NCBI RefSeq assembly: GCF_003814835.1
Contig: NZ_RKRG01000001.1
Coordinates: 372,001-436,000, forward strand
From: Methanobrevibacter gottschalkii DSM 11977
GTDB taxonomy: Archaea; Methanobacteriota; Methanobacteria; Methanobacteriales; Methanobacteriaceae
Direction of reading: 5' to 3'
Length of the DNA stretch: 64,000 nt
Position 1 is the stretch's first letter; every line of letters starts with the position of its first letter. The notes under the pieces were generated by a model. The model searched no databases, was not told the origin of the DNA, and worked only from the letters and a program-made list of their open reading frames with translations. Position numbers and translations under genes: made by a program. Shown here in pieces: positions 35,922-44,333 of the stretch.

Positions 35922-36078
35922 GTTATTTAAAATTTTTATTTTTTATATTAATAAACTTTGAGAATTTTATTATCAAATTTTTATTTTTTGTTGTTAAATT
36001 TTCATTAATTAGTTATCTTTATTATATATTAAAAATAGAAATTAATGTATTATAAGTTAAAATAATGATTGTGATAAA

Positions 36079-36579
36079 ATGGCGAATAAATTTGTTAGAA
36101 TTATTTTAATAGTTGTTTTATTTGTTATATTTTTTGAAGTAGGCCTCTTTAGTTCATATACTATTGTCACTGCTGAAGCTCCTAATATTCAAGGATTAAT
36201 TGACATGCAAATACAAAAAATATCTTCTATTTTAAATCCTGAAACTGTTAATGAAGCTTTAATAAAAGATCCAACTCCAATCAATATTACTAATAAAAAA
36301 GATGTTGCACTCAAAATGCAAGACTTGTCTAAGGTTGATGGTGTTAATGTTGATTCAATGAATATATCTACACGTGATAATCCAAGTAATGATAAAAATT
36401 TTACTGTAATTATTGAAGCTTTAGGCTATGCTTCCCCTAATTCAACTTCAGGACAAATTATTATTAGTCAAGAACCATCTTATAAGATTATAGCTTCTGC
36501 ACCTGCATCTTATAGAGGTGAAGGAATAATGGCTGATACAAATTCAATGACAATAACTTCAGTTTTAAAATTATATTAG
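36079..36579 (+). CDS. Hypothetical membrane-anchored protein
   Basis: A 166-aa protein with one N-terminal hydrophobic helix (FVRIILIVVLFVIFFEVGLFSSYTIV) and an extracytoplasmic part of about 135 residues with strand-like segments (NFTVIIEALGYAS, GQIIISQEPSYKIIASA). No known motif. It lies 7 bases upstream of cbiH and probably shares its transcript with the cbiH-PhoU/TrkA-MgtE genes. The function is unknown. Confidence 0.75.
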   Translation: MANKFVRIILIVVLFVIFFEVGLFSSYTIVTAEAPNIQGLIDMQIQKISSILNPETVNEALIKDPTPINITNKKDVALKMQDLSKVDGVNVDSMNISTRDNPSNDKNFTVIIEALGYASPNSTSGQIIISQEPSYKIIASAPASYRGEGIMADTNSMTITSVLKLY

Positions 36580-36586
36580 TGGTAAA

Positions 36587-37660
36587 ATGATTTATGTAAT
36601 AGGTATTGGTCAAAATAGAGAAAACATGACATTAGGTGCTTTAAAAGCTATTGAAGAGTCTGATGTAATAATCGGTTATAAAAAATATATTGATCAAATT
36701 GAAGATTTAGTTCAAGATAAAGAGGTCATTAAAAAAGGTATGGGTGATGAGATAGCTAGAGCTGAATTCGCTATTCAAAGAAGTTTAAATGGTCAAAATG
36801 TTTCATTGATTAGTTCTGGAGATCCTGGCGTATTTGGAATGGCAAATGTATTATATCAAATTGTTAGTAAATATGAAGGTGTTGAAATAAAGGTTTATCC
36901 TGGTGTTTCTGCATTAAATTATGCTTCTAGTCATTTAGGAGCACCTTTAAACGATTTTGCAGCAATTAGTTTAAGTAATATTTTAACTCCTTTATCTGAA
37001 ATTGAAAAAAAATTAGAATATGCTCTTAAAGCTAATTTAGTTGTTGCAATTTATAATCCGATTAGTAAAACTTGTAAAGAACCATTTAAAAGATTTAAAC
37101 AATGCGTTTTTAATATTAAAGGTGAAGATGCCTTAATTGGTATTGTTGATAGTACATATGAACCTCCAAAAGCAAGCATTGTTAAAATTAAAGAATTAAC
37201 TGAAGACATGGTTAATATGTCTTGTACTTTAATTGTTGGAAATGATTTAACTTATGTTCAAGATGGAAAACTTGTAACACCAAGAGGATATGTAATTAGA
37301 TCCAAAATTCATGAATTATCACGTAATCATTATGAAAAGTTCTTAAATGGAGAAATTGCCAATGGTCCAAATAGTGAATGTGAATTTTATCCATGTCATT
37401 ATGAAGGTCAATATTGTGATTTCTGTTATTGTCCATTTTATCCATGTGGGGATTCTTCAACTGGTGGGGAGTGGATTAAAGGTAAAAATGTTTGGAATTG
37501 TAAAAATTGTATATGGTTGCATAATAAAGAAAGTATTGAATGTTTACGCCCACCTTTTGAAAATATTTTAGAAGATATTGAAGATTTAAAATCAAAGAAA
37601 AAAACTTTATTAAAGCTTAGAAGAGCATGTTTATTGAAAAATAATCCAAATAATCTTTAG
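36587..37660 (+). CDS. cbiH: Cobalt-precorrin-3 C17-methyltransferase with cysteine-rich C-terminal domain
   Basis: Residues 1 to about 245 are a SAM-dependent tetrapyrrole methylase (VIGIGQNRENMTLGA, LISSGDPGVFGMA, VVAIYNPISKTCKEPF), matching CbiH/CobJ, which contracts the corrin ring. Residues of about 260-325 are a small cysteine-rich domain with about ten Cys (CEFYPCH, CDFCYCPFYPCGD, CKNCIW, ECLRPP), like the zf-like small domain found with archaeal cobalamin genes. It may bind zinc or an Fe-S cluster. It is followed after 10 bases by the PhoU/TrkA-C gene. Confidence 0.93.
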   Translation: MIYVIGIGQNRENMTLGALKAIEESDVIIGYKKYIDQIEDLVQDKEVIKKGMGDEIARAEFAIQRSLNGQNVSLISSGDPGVFGMANVLYQIVSKYEGVEIKVYPGVSALNYASSHLGAPLNDFAAISLSNILTPLSEIEKKLEYALKANLVVAIYNPISKTCKEPFKRFKQCVFNIKGEDALIGIVDSTYEPPKASIVKIKELTEDMVNMSCTLIVGNDLTYVQDGKLVTPRGYVIRSKIHELSRNHYEKFLNGEIANGPNSECEFYPCHYEGQYCDFCYCPFYPCGDSSTGGEWIKGKNVWNCKNCIWLHNKESIECLRPPFENILEDIEDLKSKKKTLLKLRRACLLKNNPNNL

Positions 37661-37670
37661 GTGTATGTAA

Positions 37671-38273
37671 TTGTCAATTAAAAATCTTTTAATAGAAATG
37701 AAAAATATGTCGGAACTTATGGTGGATTTAGCTTACTCGGCTGTTTTATTTAACAGTAAAGATGCAGCAGAAGAAGTGATTACATTAGAAAATGAAGTTA
37801 ATTCAATGAATTATGAAATTAAGAAAGAATCATTAGTTGCAGCACGTTCATATGAAGATGCTGAAAAATTAACCGCATTACTTGAAATTGCTGAAGCTGC
37901 TGAAAGTATGGCTAATGCTGCAAAAGATTTAGCTGATTTAGTAATCACTGGTTTTAAACCACATCCGGTATTTAAAATGGTAATGGAAGAATCTGATAAA
38001 AGTATTGTTAGAGTAACAATTGATGAATCATCAGAATTAGCAAATAATACATTAGGTGATTTACTTTTAGTTAATCGTACTGGTATGAGAGTAATTGCTA
38101 TTAGAAGAGGTGTGTCTTGGATTTATGGTCCAGATAAAAATACAATGCTTTTAGCTAATGATGTATTAATTTTAAAAGGTACTTATGAAGGTGCTGAATT
38201 ATTAGAAAAACTTGCTTCTGGAGCTTGTTCTCTTGAAGATATTCCAGAAGAATTAGAAGAAGAATTAGAGTGA
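37671..38273 (+). CDS. PhoU-TrkA_C domain protein, regulatory partner of an ion transporter
   Basis: A 200-aa soluble protein. Residues of about 1-100 form a PhoU-like helical bundle ([28 protein letters not shown]). Residues of about 112-185 form a TrkA-C/RCK_C domain ([14 protein letters not shown]...[25 protein letters not shown]). Such proteins gate or regulate cation channels. The start is TTG 37671 with AGGTG 7 bases upstream. The next gene is an MgtE-type transporter, so the pair probably acts together. Confidence 0.87.
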   Translation: MSIKNLLIEMKNMSELMVDLAYSAVLFNSKDAAEEVITLENEVNSMNYEIKKESLVAARSYEDAEKLTALLEIAEAAESMANAAKDLADLVITGFKPHPVFKMVMEESDKSIVRVTIDESSELANNTLGDLLLVNRTGMRVIAIRRGVSWIYGPDKNTMLLANDVLILKGTYEGAELLEKLASGACSLEDIPEELEEELE

Positions 38274-38300
38274 TTTAAATGAGTATAGGTAGTGATATAT

Positions 38301-39563
38301 GTGAAAAAGCAACAGAAGAAGATACGCAGTTCACTATCTACTCGAACATTTTCTGAATTTTTCAGTGAACATGACTATGTTATAAAAGAAGGATTAATTG
38401 CTCTTTTAATCTGTGCTGTTGGAGATTTAATAGCAGGTATTGTATTAGGTAAGATGACTTTTTTCCTTGAGTCTTTTCCAGGTTTGTTGGTTGTTATTCC
38501 TGGAGCTATTGGAATGAGGGGAAATATTTTTGGATCATTTGCTTCAAGATTATCTACTAGTTTACACATTGGTTTAATATCTCCACATTTTGAATTTTCA
38601 GATGATTTAAACAATAATATATTTTCCTCATTTGTTTTAACATTAGTTTTATCTATATTTTTAGGTATTGTAGCAAAGATTTTTTGTATTTTACTACATT
38701 ATCATTCAATGGATTTAATTGATTTTATATTAATTTGTACAATTGCTGGCTTAATTTCAAACTTAATAATGCTACCAATAACTATGTTTATTTCTTTTAA
38801 AAGTTTTGAACATGGTTGGGATCCAGACAATATTACAAGTCCGATTATTGCAGCATTCGGTGATTTATTTACTTTACCTGCAATCATTGTATCAATTTTT
38901 ATTTTGAAATCTTTAAATTTCAATCTCATTGTTAAGGATGTAATTTTAGCAATTATTTTAATTGCAGTTTTAATGAGTTTTATTCATTGTTATAAATTAT
39001 CTTATGAAACTAAAACTATTTTAAGACAATCTACACCAATATTACTTTTATGTTCTTTTTTAGGAGGATCTGCAGGAGGAATTTTAAATAGTTCTGTTGA
39101 AACATTACTTAGTAATCCTAGTTTACTTACATTAATTCCGTTATTTTCAGGTGAAAGTGGAAGTTTAATTAGTATTTTAGGTGCAAGAATATCATCTGGT
39201 CTTCATTCTGGTTTAATTGAGCCTTTATCTAAACCAGAAGGGGAAACAATCCATAATTTTGGAATTTGTTATATATTAGCTATTGTTATATTTCCATTAA
39301 TCGGAATCCTTGCAGAGACATCATCAATTTCATTTGGAACAATTGGTGTTGGTTTTGATAAAATAATTCTAATTAGTGGATTATCAGGTATTATTTTAGT
39401 TACAGTCATGGTATTTCTTGTTTATTATATATCAACAAGTTCATATAATAATAATTTAGATCCGGATAATATTGTAATTCCGATTTCAACAAGTGTTACA
39501 GATTCAATTTCTAGTTTAATTTTAATTTCCATGTCTTTATTGATATTAGGTACTTTAATTTAA
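38301..39563 (+). CDS. MgtE/SLC41-family divalent cation transporter, membrane part
   Basis: An integral membrane protein of about 420 aa with two homologous MgtE membrane domains, each with GLLVVIPGAIGMRGNIFGSFASRLST- or SGESGSLISILGARISSGLHSG-like repeats. The cytoplasmic N and CBS domains of bacterial MgtE are missing. I prefer GTG 38301, placed after AGGTAGTGAT; GTG 38292 is the alternative. A 25-codon out-of-frame reading frame starts at ATG 38279 just after the PhoU/TrkA gene and overlaps the start. Magnesium or another divalent ion is the likely substrate. Confidence 0.88.
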   Translation: MKKQQKKIRSSLSTRTFSEFFSEHDYVIKEGLIALLICAVGDLIAGIVLGKMTFFLESFPGLLVVIPGAIGMRGNIFGSFASRLSTSLHIGLISPHFEFSDDLNNNIFSSFVLTLVLSIFLGIVAKIFCILLHYHSMDLIDFILICTIAGLISNLIMLPITMFISFKSFEHGWDPDNITSPIIAAFGDLFTLPAIIVSIFILKSLNFNLIVKDVILAIILIAVLMSFIHCYKLSYETKTILRQSTPILLLCSFLGGSAGGILNSSVETLLSNPSLLTLIPLFSGESGSLISILGARISSGLHSGLIEPLSKPEGETIHNFGICYILAIVIFPLIGILAETSSISFGTIGVGFDKIILISGLSGIILVTVMVFLVYYISTSSYNNNLDPDNIVIPISTSVTDSISSLILISMSLLILGTLI

Positions 39564-40429
39564 TACCATACTTTTAGAACAAATTGACATTCGTTTGTTA
39601 TAAAATAATCATAATTTAATTTATTTTTATCAAAATTTTTAGGAACACTTACTAAAACAACCTTAGATTGTGGTTTGTTAAAATGAATAAATACGATTGC
39701 ACTTGTATCATCATAAAAATTAATTTTATCATTTAAATAAATTTTATTTGATATTGCATTTTCCCAATATTTTTCTTTAACAACTCTTGTTGTATCAACA
39801 ATATATTTTAAATCATACTTTTCACTATCCTCGATTAATAAATAGTAATCTGAATTTTTTAGATTTCCTTTAAAAATTTTAAAATAATTACAACTATGAT
39901 ATTTTTGGTCATGATTGTGATTACATTTTCCATCATTTTTAAAGTCTTTTAAAACATATTTTTTGTAAAAATCACATTTTACCAATCTATTAACTGAAAA
40001 TATATTATTTGATTCACTATTAGAACCAATTTTTACACTTGAAATAGTTCTCTTTTGAGGGATTAATTCCATTGATGAATGAAATTTAGATTTGAATAAC
40101 TGATCATCAACAAGTTTTTTATAATTTTCTTTAAGCGAGATTAACTTTGAATATGAAACGCTATTTGGAATAATTTCACCACCCTCATTTATAATTGCAA
40201 GTCCAGGTGTTCCTTTACCATATTCAAACCATTTTTCTGGTACTCCAGGATTGTTGATTAAGTTATCAACAATCTCAGAGGTTAATATTTCCATATTTTC
40301 TTTTTCTTGTGTTTTAATTAGTTTATCTGTTATATTCTCATAGGAGGTAATAGTAACACTAATAATCAATAAAACTATTAATAAAACTACTGTTATTTCT
40401 ATGGTCATATTTCCAGTATTATCCATCAT
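39560..40429 (-). CDS. Pilin-like secreted or membrane-anchored protein
   Basis: A 289-aa protein. The N-terminus is short and polar, then hydrophobic (NTGNMTIEITVVLLIVLLIISVTITSY), like a type IV pilin-type N-terminal helix. The external part has a His/Cys cluster (CDFYKKYVLK, CNHNHDQKYHSCNY). It overlaps the end of its upstream partner by 11 bases, so the two are coupled. No function is recognised. An origin-box core lies inside the gene at 40031. Confidence 0.7.
   Translation of the reverse strand: MMDNTGNMTIEITVVLLIVLLIISVTITSYENITDKLIKTQEKENMEILTSEIVDNLINNPGVPEKWFEYGKGTPGLAIINEGGEIIPNSVSYSKLISLKENYKKLVDDQLFKSKFHSSMELIPQKRTISSVKIGSNSESNNIFSVNRLVKCDFYKKYVLKDFKNDGKCNHNHDQKYHSCNYFKIFKGNLKNSDYYLLIEDSEKYDLKYIVDTTRVVKEKYWENAISNKIYLNDKINFYDDTSAIVFIHFNKPQSKVVLVSVPKNFDKNKLNYDYFITNECQFVLKVWY
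40031..40045 (+). repeat. Origin-box core inside the pilin-like gene
   Basis: TTTTACACTTGAAAT exact core; the next hexamer is TTCTCT, four of six matching ACCTCT. It lies on the non-coding strand of a minus-strand gene. Confidence 0.5.
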
Positions 40430-41357
40430 TTATCAACCCGTATTTCTTTCTATGAGATGAATCTAAAATCAGGCTATTCCAATCATCTGGATTTATTTTT
40501 TCACCGTTATAATGGTCTGCAAATACAACGTGATCTGGGCAAGATAAAGACTCATTTTTTAGAGGTGTATGAGTTTGTATGAATACTTCTAAACCATAAT
40601 GAGGACATTTTCCCTTTCCTTCTAATCTACATAAATAACAACTTCCATCTGCACTTTCATGAAAATATCCATGTTTAAGACAGTCTTCAATTACTCCAGG
40701 GTCTCCATGATGGATATATGGATCATATGGGCATTTTTTAATGTATAATGGTGCTGTTGCTTCAATATATGATTCTGGCGAATCTAAATGATGTAATAAC
40801 ATATATGTAGATAATGCAGTTTTATAATGAATTTGATTATCATAAGTTAGAATTCCAGACATAATGGTTAGTTTAGCTATTGGTAAGGGGTCTCTTAAAC
40901 CTTCAACAGATGCATTTTTTTCAACTATTTTAGAATATTTTTCATCACCCTTTTTGATGTTTAATTTAATTTTAAAAAGTATTTTCCATGGTGATTTGGT
41001 ATTTTCAACAGACAATGTTTCAGAATTAATTTTTACGTCGTATTTTTCTTCATATTCTTTATTTTTTTTATCTAAAATTTTATTTAAGTTCTTTTTAATT
41101 TGGTTTTCACTGTTTGTCACAGGAAGTCCGTTAAAAACTTTTTGGGTTGCTTCATCAATTGCGTCTCTGCAATTAAGTTCTAAGTTTTGTGTATAATCAT
41201 CAATAATATATTTGAAATTATCGTTACTTTCAATGCCGATATTTTTATTTTGAATATAATTTATAGATGTTACAACAAAAATACAAATAAATAATAATGC
41301 TATAATTAAAATAGCTGTCGTTCCTACGATTAAATTTCCTTTAGAGTTGATTTTCAT
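40419..41357 (-). CDS. Pilin-like secreted protein with Cys-rich region
   Basis: A 312-aa protein: MKINSKGNLIVGTTAILIIALLFICIFVVTS is a short basic leader plus hydrophobic helix, as in archaeal pseudopilins. Residues of about 35-145 are Lys/Asn-rich and probably coiled (QIKKNLNKILDKKNKEYEEK). The C-terminal third is rich in Cys and His (KKCPYDPY, EDCLKHGYFHE, CYLCRLEGKGKCPHYG). First gene of the pair with the next protein. The family is unrecognised; a metal site or disulfides are possible. Confidence 0.7.
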   Translation of the reverse strand: MKINSKGNLIVGTTAILIIALLFICIFVVTSINYIQNKNIGIESNDNFKYIIDDYTQNLELNCRDAIDEATQKVFNGLPVTNSENQIKKNLNKILDKKNKEYEEKYDVKINSETLSVENTKSPWKILFKIKLNIKKGDEKYSKIVEKNASVEGLRDPLPIAKLTIMSGILTYDNQIHYKTALSTYMLLHHLDSPESYIEATAPLYIKKCPYDPYIHHGDPGVIEDCLKHGYFHESADGSCYLCRLEGKGKCPHYGLEVFIQTHTPLKNESLSCPDHVVFADHYNGEKINPDDWNSLILDSSHRKKYGLINDG

Positions 41358-41527
41358 TTTTAAAAATTTATGATGAAATTTATAAATTTATTTTGTAAGT
41401 GTGACTAGGTGATTTTGCACAAAAATTATTACTTTTTCTAAAAAAGTTTAAAATTAGTAATAAAAAAAATACTTATTTATATTATTTAGTATAAACTATA
41501 CTTATTAAAAATATATGGAGGATTCAT

Positions 41528-41926
41528 ATGTCTGATACTGTAAGAACATGGCGTCATATTCAACAAAGATATAATCTCATTGGTACTAAATGTAACACCT
41601 GTGGTGAATTATTTTTCCCATCTCGTGTAGTTTGTCCTAATTGTAGAAGAAAAGGAGATCTTGAACCTTTCCAATTTTCAGGAAAAGGTAAAATTTATAC
41701 ATATTCAGTAATTAGATCTGCACCTGATGATTTCAAGAAATCAGCACCATATGCAGTAGCTGTAATTGAGCTTGAGGAAGGAGCAAAATTAACTTCACAA
41801 CTTGTAGACTGTGATGTTGATGACCTTGAAATCGGTGACGATGTTGAAATGGTATTTAGAAAAATAAGAGAAGATGGAAAAGACGGAGTTATCTCTTATG
41901 GATACAAATTCAAAGTTATCAAATAA
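41528..41926 (+). CDS. DUF35 OB-fold/zinc-ribbon protein
   Basis: A 132-aa acyl-CoA-associated scaffold protein. The N-terminal helix is followed by a rubredoxin-like zinc ribbon (CNTCGELFFPSRVVCPNC) and an OB-fold (GKIYTYSVIRSAP...AVIELEEGAKLTSQLVDCD). In methanogens DUF35 proteins bridge acetoacetyl-CoA thiolase and HMG-CoA synthase in the mevalonate pathway; those genes are not beside it here. GGAGG precedes ATG. Its 3' end overlaps the start of the chelatase-like gene. Confidence 0.93.
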   Translation: MSDTVRTWRHIQQRYNLIGTKCNTCGELFFPSRVVCPNCRRKGDLEPFQFSGKGKIYTYSVIRSAPDDFKKSAPYAVAVIELEEGAKLTSQLVDCDVDDLEIGDDVEMVFRKIREDGKDGVISYGYKFKVIK

Positions 41927-42797
41927 TGCTGGTGTGATTTTAGTAAGTCATGGTAGTACTTTACCTTTTGCAGAAGAAGTTTTCACAGAAATTAAAGAAA
42001 AATTCATAAAAAAAAGTGGTTTAGCTACTGAAATTGGATACATGAAAGTATCTGAACCTACTATTGCCGGTGCTGTTGAGATATTAAAAGAACAAGTGGA
42101 TGATTTAGATAAAATTATTGCACTTCCTGTATTTTTAGCTCCAGGAATTCATACTAATATTGATATTCCACAGTTATTAGGTTTAGAACCTTTGGAAGTT
42201 GATCCAAGATGTCCTGATGGAAAGTATCCTGCTGAACACTATTTATCAATAGCTGATGATGTTGATTTTGATGGTGAAATTAGATTATTAACTTCAATTG
42301 GACCTCGTGATGAACTTTTAGATATTATTGATAAAAGGATTAATGAAGCATTATCTGAATCTAAATTAGATGATAGTGCTAAAACAGGTATTTTACTTGT
42401 TACTCATGGTTCTAGATTACATTACAACAAAGAATTTGCCACCGAATTATATGATAAATTCAAAAAAACATGTGATTTACCATCTAGCTTTGGATTTATG
42501 GAATTATGCGGTCCAAGCATACCAGAATCTATTAATAAATTAGCAGATGAAAATAGATTAGAACGATTAGTTGTTGTTCCTGTATTTATTGCTCCAGGAA
42601 TGCATACAACTCATGATATTCCACATATATTAGGATTTTTAGATGATCATGATCATAATCATGAAGATCATGGGCATGACCATACTCATGATTTAACTCC
42701 TGTTGAGTTTGATGGTGAGATTCTTTATCCTGAACCTATTAAATCTGATGATATATTGATTGATATGTTAGTTGCAATGGTAAATGAGGCTTTATAG
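41898..42797 (+). CDS. Two-domain CbiX-type sirohydrochlorin chelatase homologue
   Basis: A 299-aa protein with two copies of the chelatase half-domain: GVILVSHGSTLPFAEEVF near residue 12 and GILLVTHGSRLHYNKEFA near residue 165. Each has its metal-site histidine and a later PVFLAPGIHTNIDIPQLL / PVFIAPGMHTTHDIPHIL motif. A His/Asp-rich loop (DDHDHNHEDHGHDHTHD) sits in the second half. It probably inserts cobalt or nickel into sirohydrochlorin. The start is ATG 41898, with GGAG 9 bases upstream, inside the DUF35 gene. A smaller paralogue follows. Confidence 0.87.
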   Translation: MDTNSKLSNNAGVILVSHGSTLPFAEEVFTEIKEKFIKKSGLATEIGYMKVSEPTIAGAVEILKEQVDDLDKIIALPVFLAPGIHTNIDIPQLLGLEPLEVDPRCPDGKYPAEHYLSIADDVDFDGEIRLLTSIGPRDELLDIIDKRINEALSESKLDDSAKTGILLVTHGSRLHYNKEFATELYDKFKKTCDLPSSFGFMELCGPSIPESINKLADENRLERLVVVPVFIAPGMHTTHDIPHILGFLDDHDHNHEDHGHDHTHDLTPVEFDGEILYPEPIKSDDILIDMLVAMVNEAL

Positions 42798-42890
42798 CTT
42801 CAATATTTTTTTTGAAAAATTATTTTTTCAAGATAACTTAATAAAATTTAATTTTAAATTAATTACAAATAATTATAGGGAGAGTATATT

Positions 42891-43370
42891 ATGTCTGATA
42901 AAAAAACAGGAATTTTACTTTTAAGCCATGGTTCTAGGTTAGAAGAAGGTAAAAAAGTAATTGAAGCTTATAAAAATATGTATTTAGAAGAATTTCCAGA
43001 GGCTATTGTAGATTATGCTTTTATGGAAATCAGAAAACCAGGTATTCCAGAAACAATCAAAAAATTAACCACTGAAAATGATTTAGAAAAAATAATTGTT
43101 GTACCGGTATTTGTTGCTCATGGATTACATACTAAAAGAGATATTCCGGATTTGCTGGGTATTGAAAGTGACTTTGATATTGAAGAAGTATCTTGTCATC
43201 ATCATGATCATGGCCATAGTCATGGACATCATCACCATCATCATGAACACAGTCATGAGGAAGAGGAAGAGGAATTTGAATTTGATGGTGAAATAATCTT
43301 AACAGATCCTCTTGGTGTTGATAAACGTATGTATGAAATTATTAAAGACAGAGTTTCAGAACATTTATGA
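42891..43370 (+). CDS. cfbA: Small sirohydrochlorin chelatase with His-rich loop (CfbA/CbiX-S)
   Basis: A 159-aa single-domain chelatase. The catalytic His is in LLLSHGSRLEEGKKV, and PVFVAHGLHTKRDIPDLLG is the second motif. Residues of about 103-125 are a His-rich run ending in an acidic stretch. This is the archaeal CfbA/CbiX-S type, which inserts nickel for coenzyme F430 (CfbA) and can insert cobalt for corrinoids. Which metal it uses cannot be read; as a methanogen the host needs CfbA. It lies 93 bases after the two-domain paralogue. Confidence 0.87.
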   Translation: MSDKKTGILLLSHGSRLEEGKKVIEAYKNMYLEEFPEAIVDYAFMEIRKPGIPETIKKLTTENDLEKIIVVPVFVAHGLHTKRDIPDLLGIESDFDIEEVSCHHHDHGHSHGHHHHHHEHSHEEEEEEFEFDGEIILTDPLGVDKRMYEIIKDRVSEHL

Positions 43371-43393
43371 TTCTGAAACATTTTTTTACTAAA

Positions 43394-43499
43394 GGGTGTC
43401 CACCAAAAATCTAAAATTAATTTTTGAAACTGATTAAAAATACTTCAATTCAAAAACAAAGAAAAATTTGCATCGAAAAAATTACTTTTGGCGAACAGT
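43394..43499. mobile_element. Possible small MITE-like element
   Basis: The left end GGGTGTCCACCAAAA and the complement of the right end (ACTGTTCGCCAAAA) share TGT-C-CCAAAA. CTAAA flanks both sides (43389-43393 and 43500-43504), as a target duplication would. No coding capacity. Only one copy is in the window, so this is tentative. Confidence 0.35.
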
Positions 43500-43598
43500 C
43501 TAAAATTTAGATTTTGAGTAGATCAATTTGATTTTTTTTAATAACTTTAAAATTTTTTATTTTCATTTCACTTTAAATCAATGAAATCTACTTTTTAA

Positions 43599-43613
43599 TT
43601 TTACACTTGAAAT
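43599..43613 (+). repeat. Origin-box core, remote intergenic copy
   Basis: TTTTACACTTGAAAT, exact core; the ACCTCT element is not present (GACTTA instead). Confidence 0.55.
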
Positions 43614-43747
43614 TAGACTTATATTATAAGGTAATGAATAATTAATATCAAACAAGATGATATTCATTATTTATTTGGTTTATTTTAAAACATTTACATA
43701 TTAGAGATTTTAGTTTGAAATTTAAAATTATTAATTAAAATTTTTGT

Positions 43748-44173
43748 TTAAAGCAAATCTTCTTCTTCAAGTATTTGTTTCATGTATGCAGTATATCCTT
43801 GTAACGTTTCTTCAGTTGGACCTTTACGTTCTTCATTTCTAGATTTGGATTCACTAATCTGATATGTTAATTTAAAAATATTGTCTCTAGCTAATGAAGT
43901 AACTATTTGATTTTTCATACTATCTGGAGTATCACAAATAGTTAAAACAACTTTATCATTTCTAGAAAAGAATTTTCCTCCTTTTCTAGGATAAGCAATT
44001 ATCATATATCTTTGAGTTGCCGGTAAACAGATGTATTTTTCTATGGATAACGGATTTGGTTTTCCTAAAAAGAAAGTATTATATTTTTCTTTATCCCATT
44101 TTTTCTCCATAATTTGATATAATTCTTCAAGCTCTCTACTTTTATTGATGTTTATTGTTTGTCTTCCAATCAC
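43748..44173 (-). CDS. Hypothetical protein of methanogen type
   Basis: A 141-aa soluble, basic protein. It has no signal peptide or membrane helix and shows an alpha/beta pattern (YMIIAYPRKGG, DKVVLTICDTPDSMKNQIVTSLARDNIFKLTYQIS). I do not recognise a family. It stands alone, divergent from thiL. Confidence 0.65.
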   Translation of the reverse strand: MIGRQTININKSRELEELYQIMEKKWDKEKYNTFFLGKPNPLSIEKYICLPATQRYMIIAYPRKGGKFFSRNDKVVLTICDTPDSMKNQIVTSLARDNIFKLTYQISESKSRNEERKGPTEETLQGYTAYMKQILEEEDLL

Positions 44174-44333
44174 ATTTCCACCATCATGTATTTAGTCAGG
44201 ATTAATTAATTCAGTATCTTGTTTTCATGCATATATGTTATTTATATTGTTAGATTATATGATATTATTTTTAAGACAATTAAAATTTATACAAAGACAA
44301 AATTTATTTATTTTAAAAGTTATACTAATATTT

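Larger units (their letters stand above)
43371..43747. other. Intergenic region with MITE-like remnant and an origin-box core
   Basis: About 375 bases with no gene. A 106-base segment (43394-43499) has imperfect inverted ends and a 5-base CTAAA repeat on each side. An origin-box core is at 43599-43613. The remainder is AT-rich, with no further structure that I recognise. Confidence 0.6.

Noticed and set aside
43200-43260. Repetitive CATCAT/CATGAC sequence in the small chelatase gene as a DNA repeat
   Set aside because: It encodes the His-rich loop expected of CfbA/CbiX-S proteins; protein function explains it.
44235-44333. N-terminal extension of thiL
   Set aside because: The 33 codons before ATG 44334 are hydrophobic noise, overlap the promoter region, and are not part of the ThiL family; the conserved SDIGEKELV start follows 44334.
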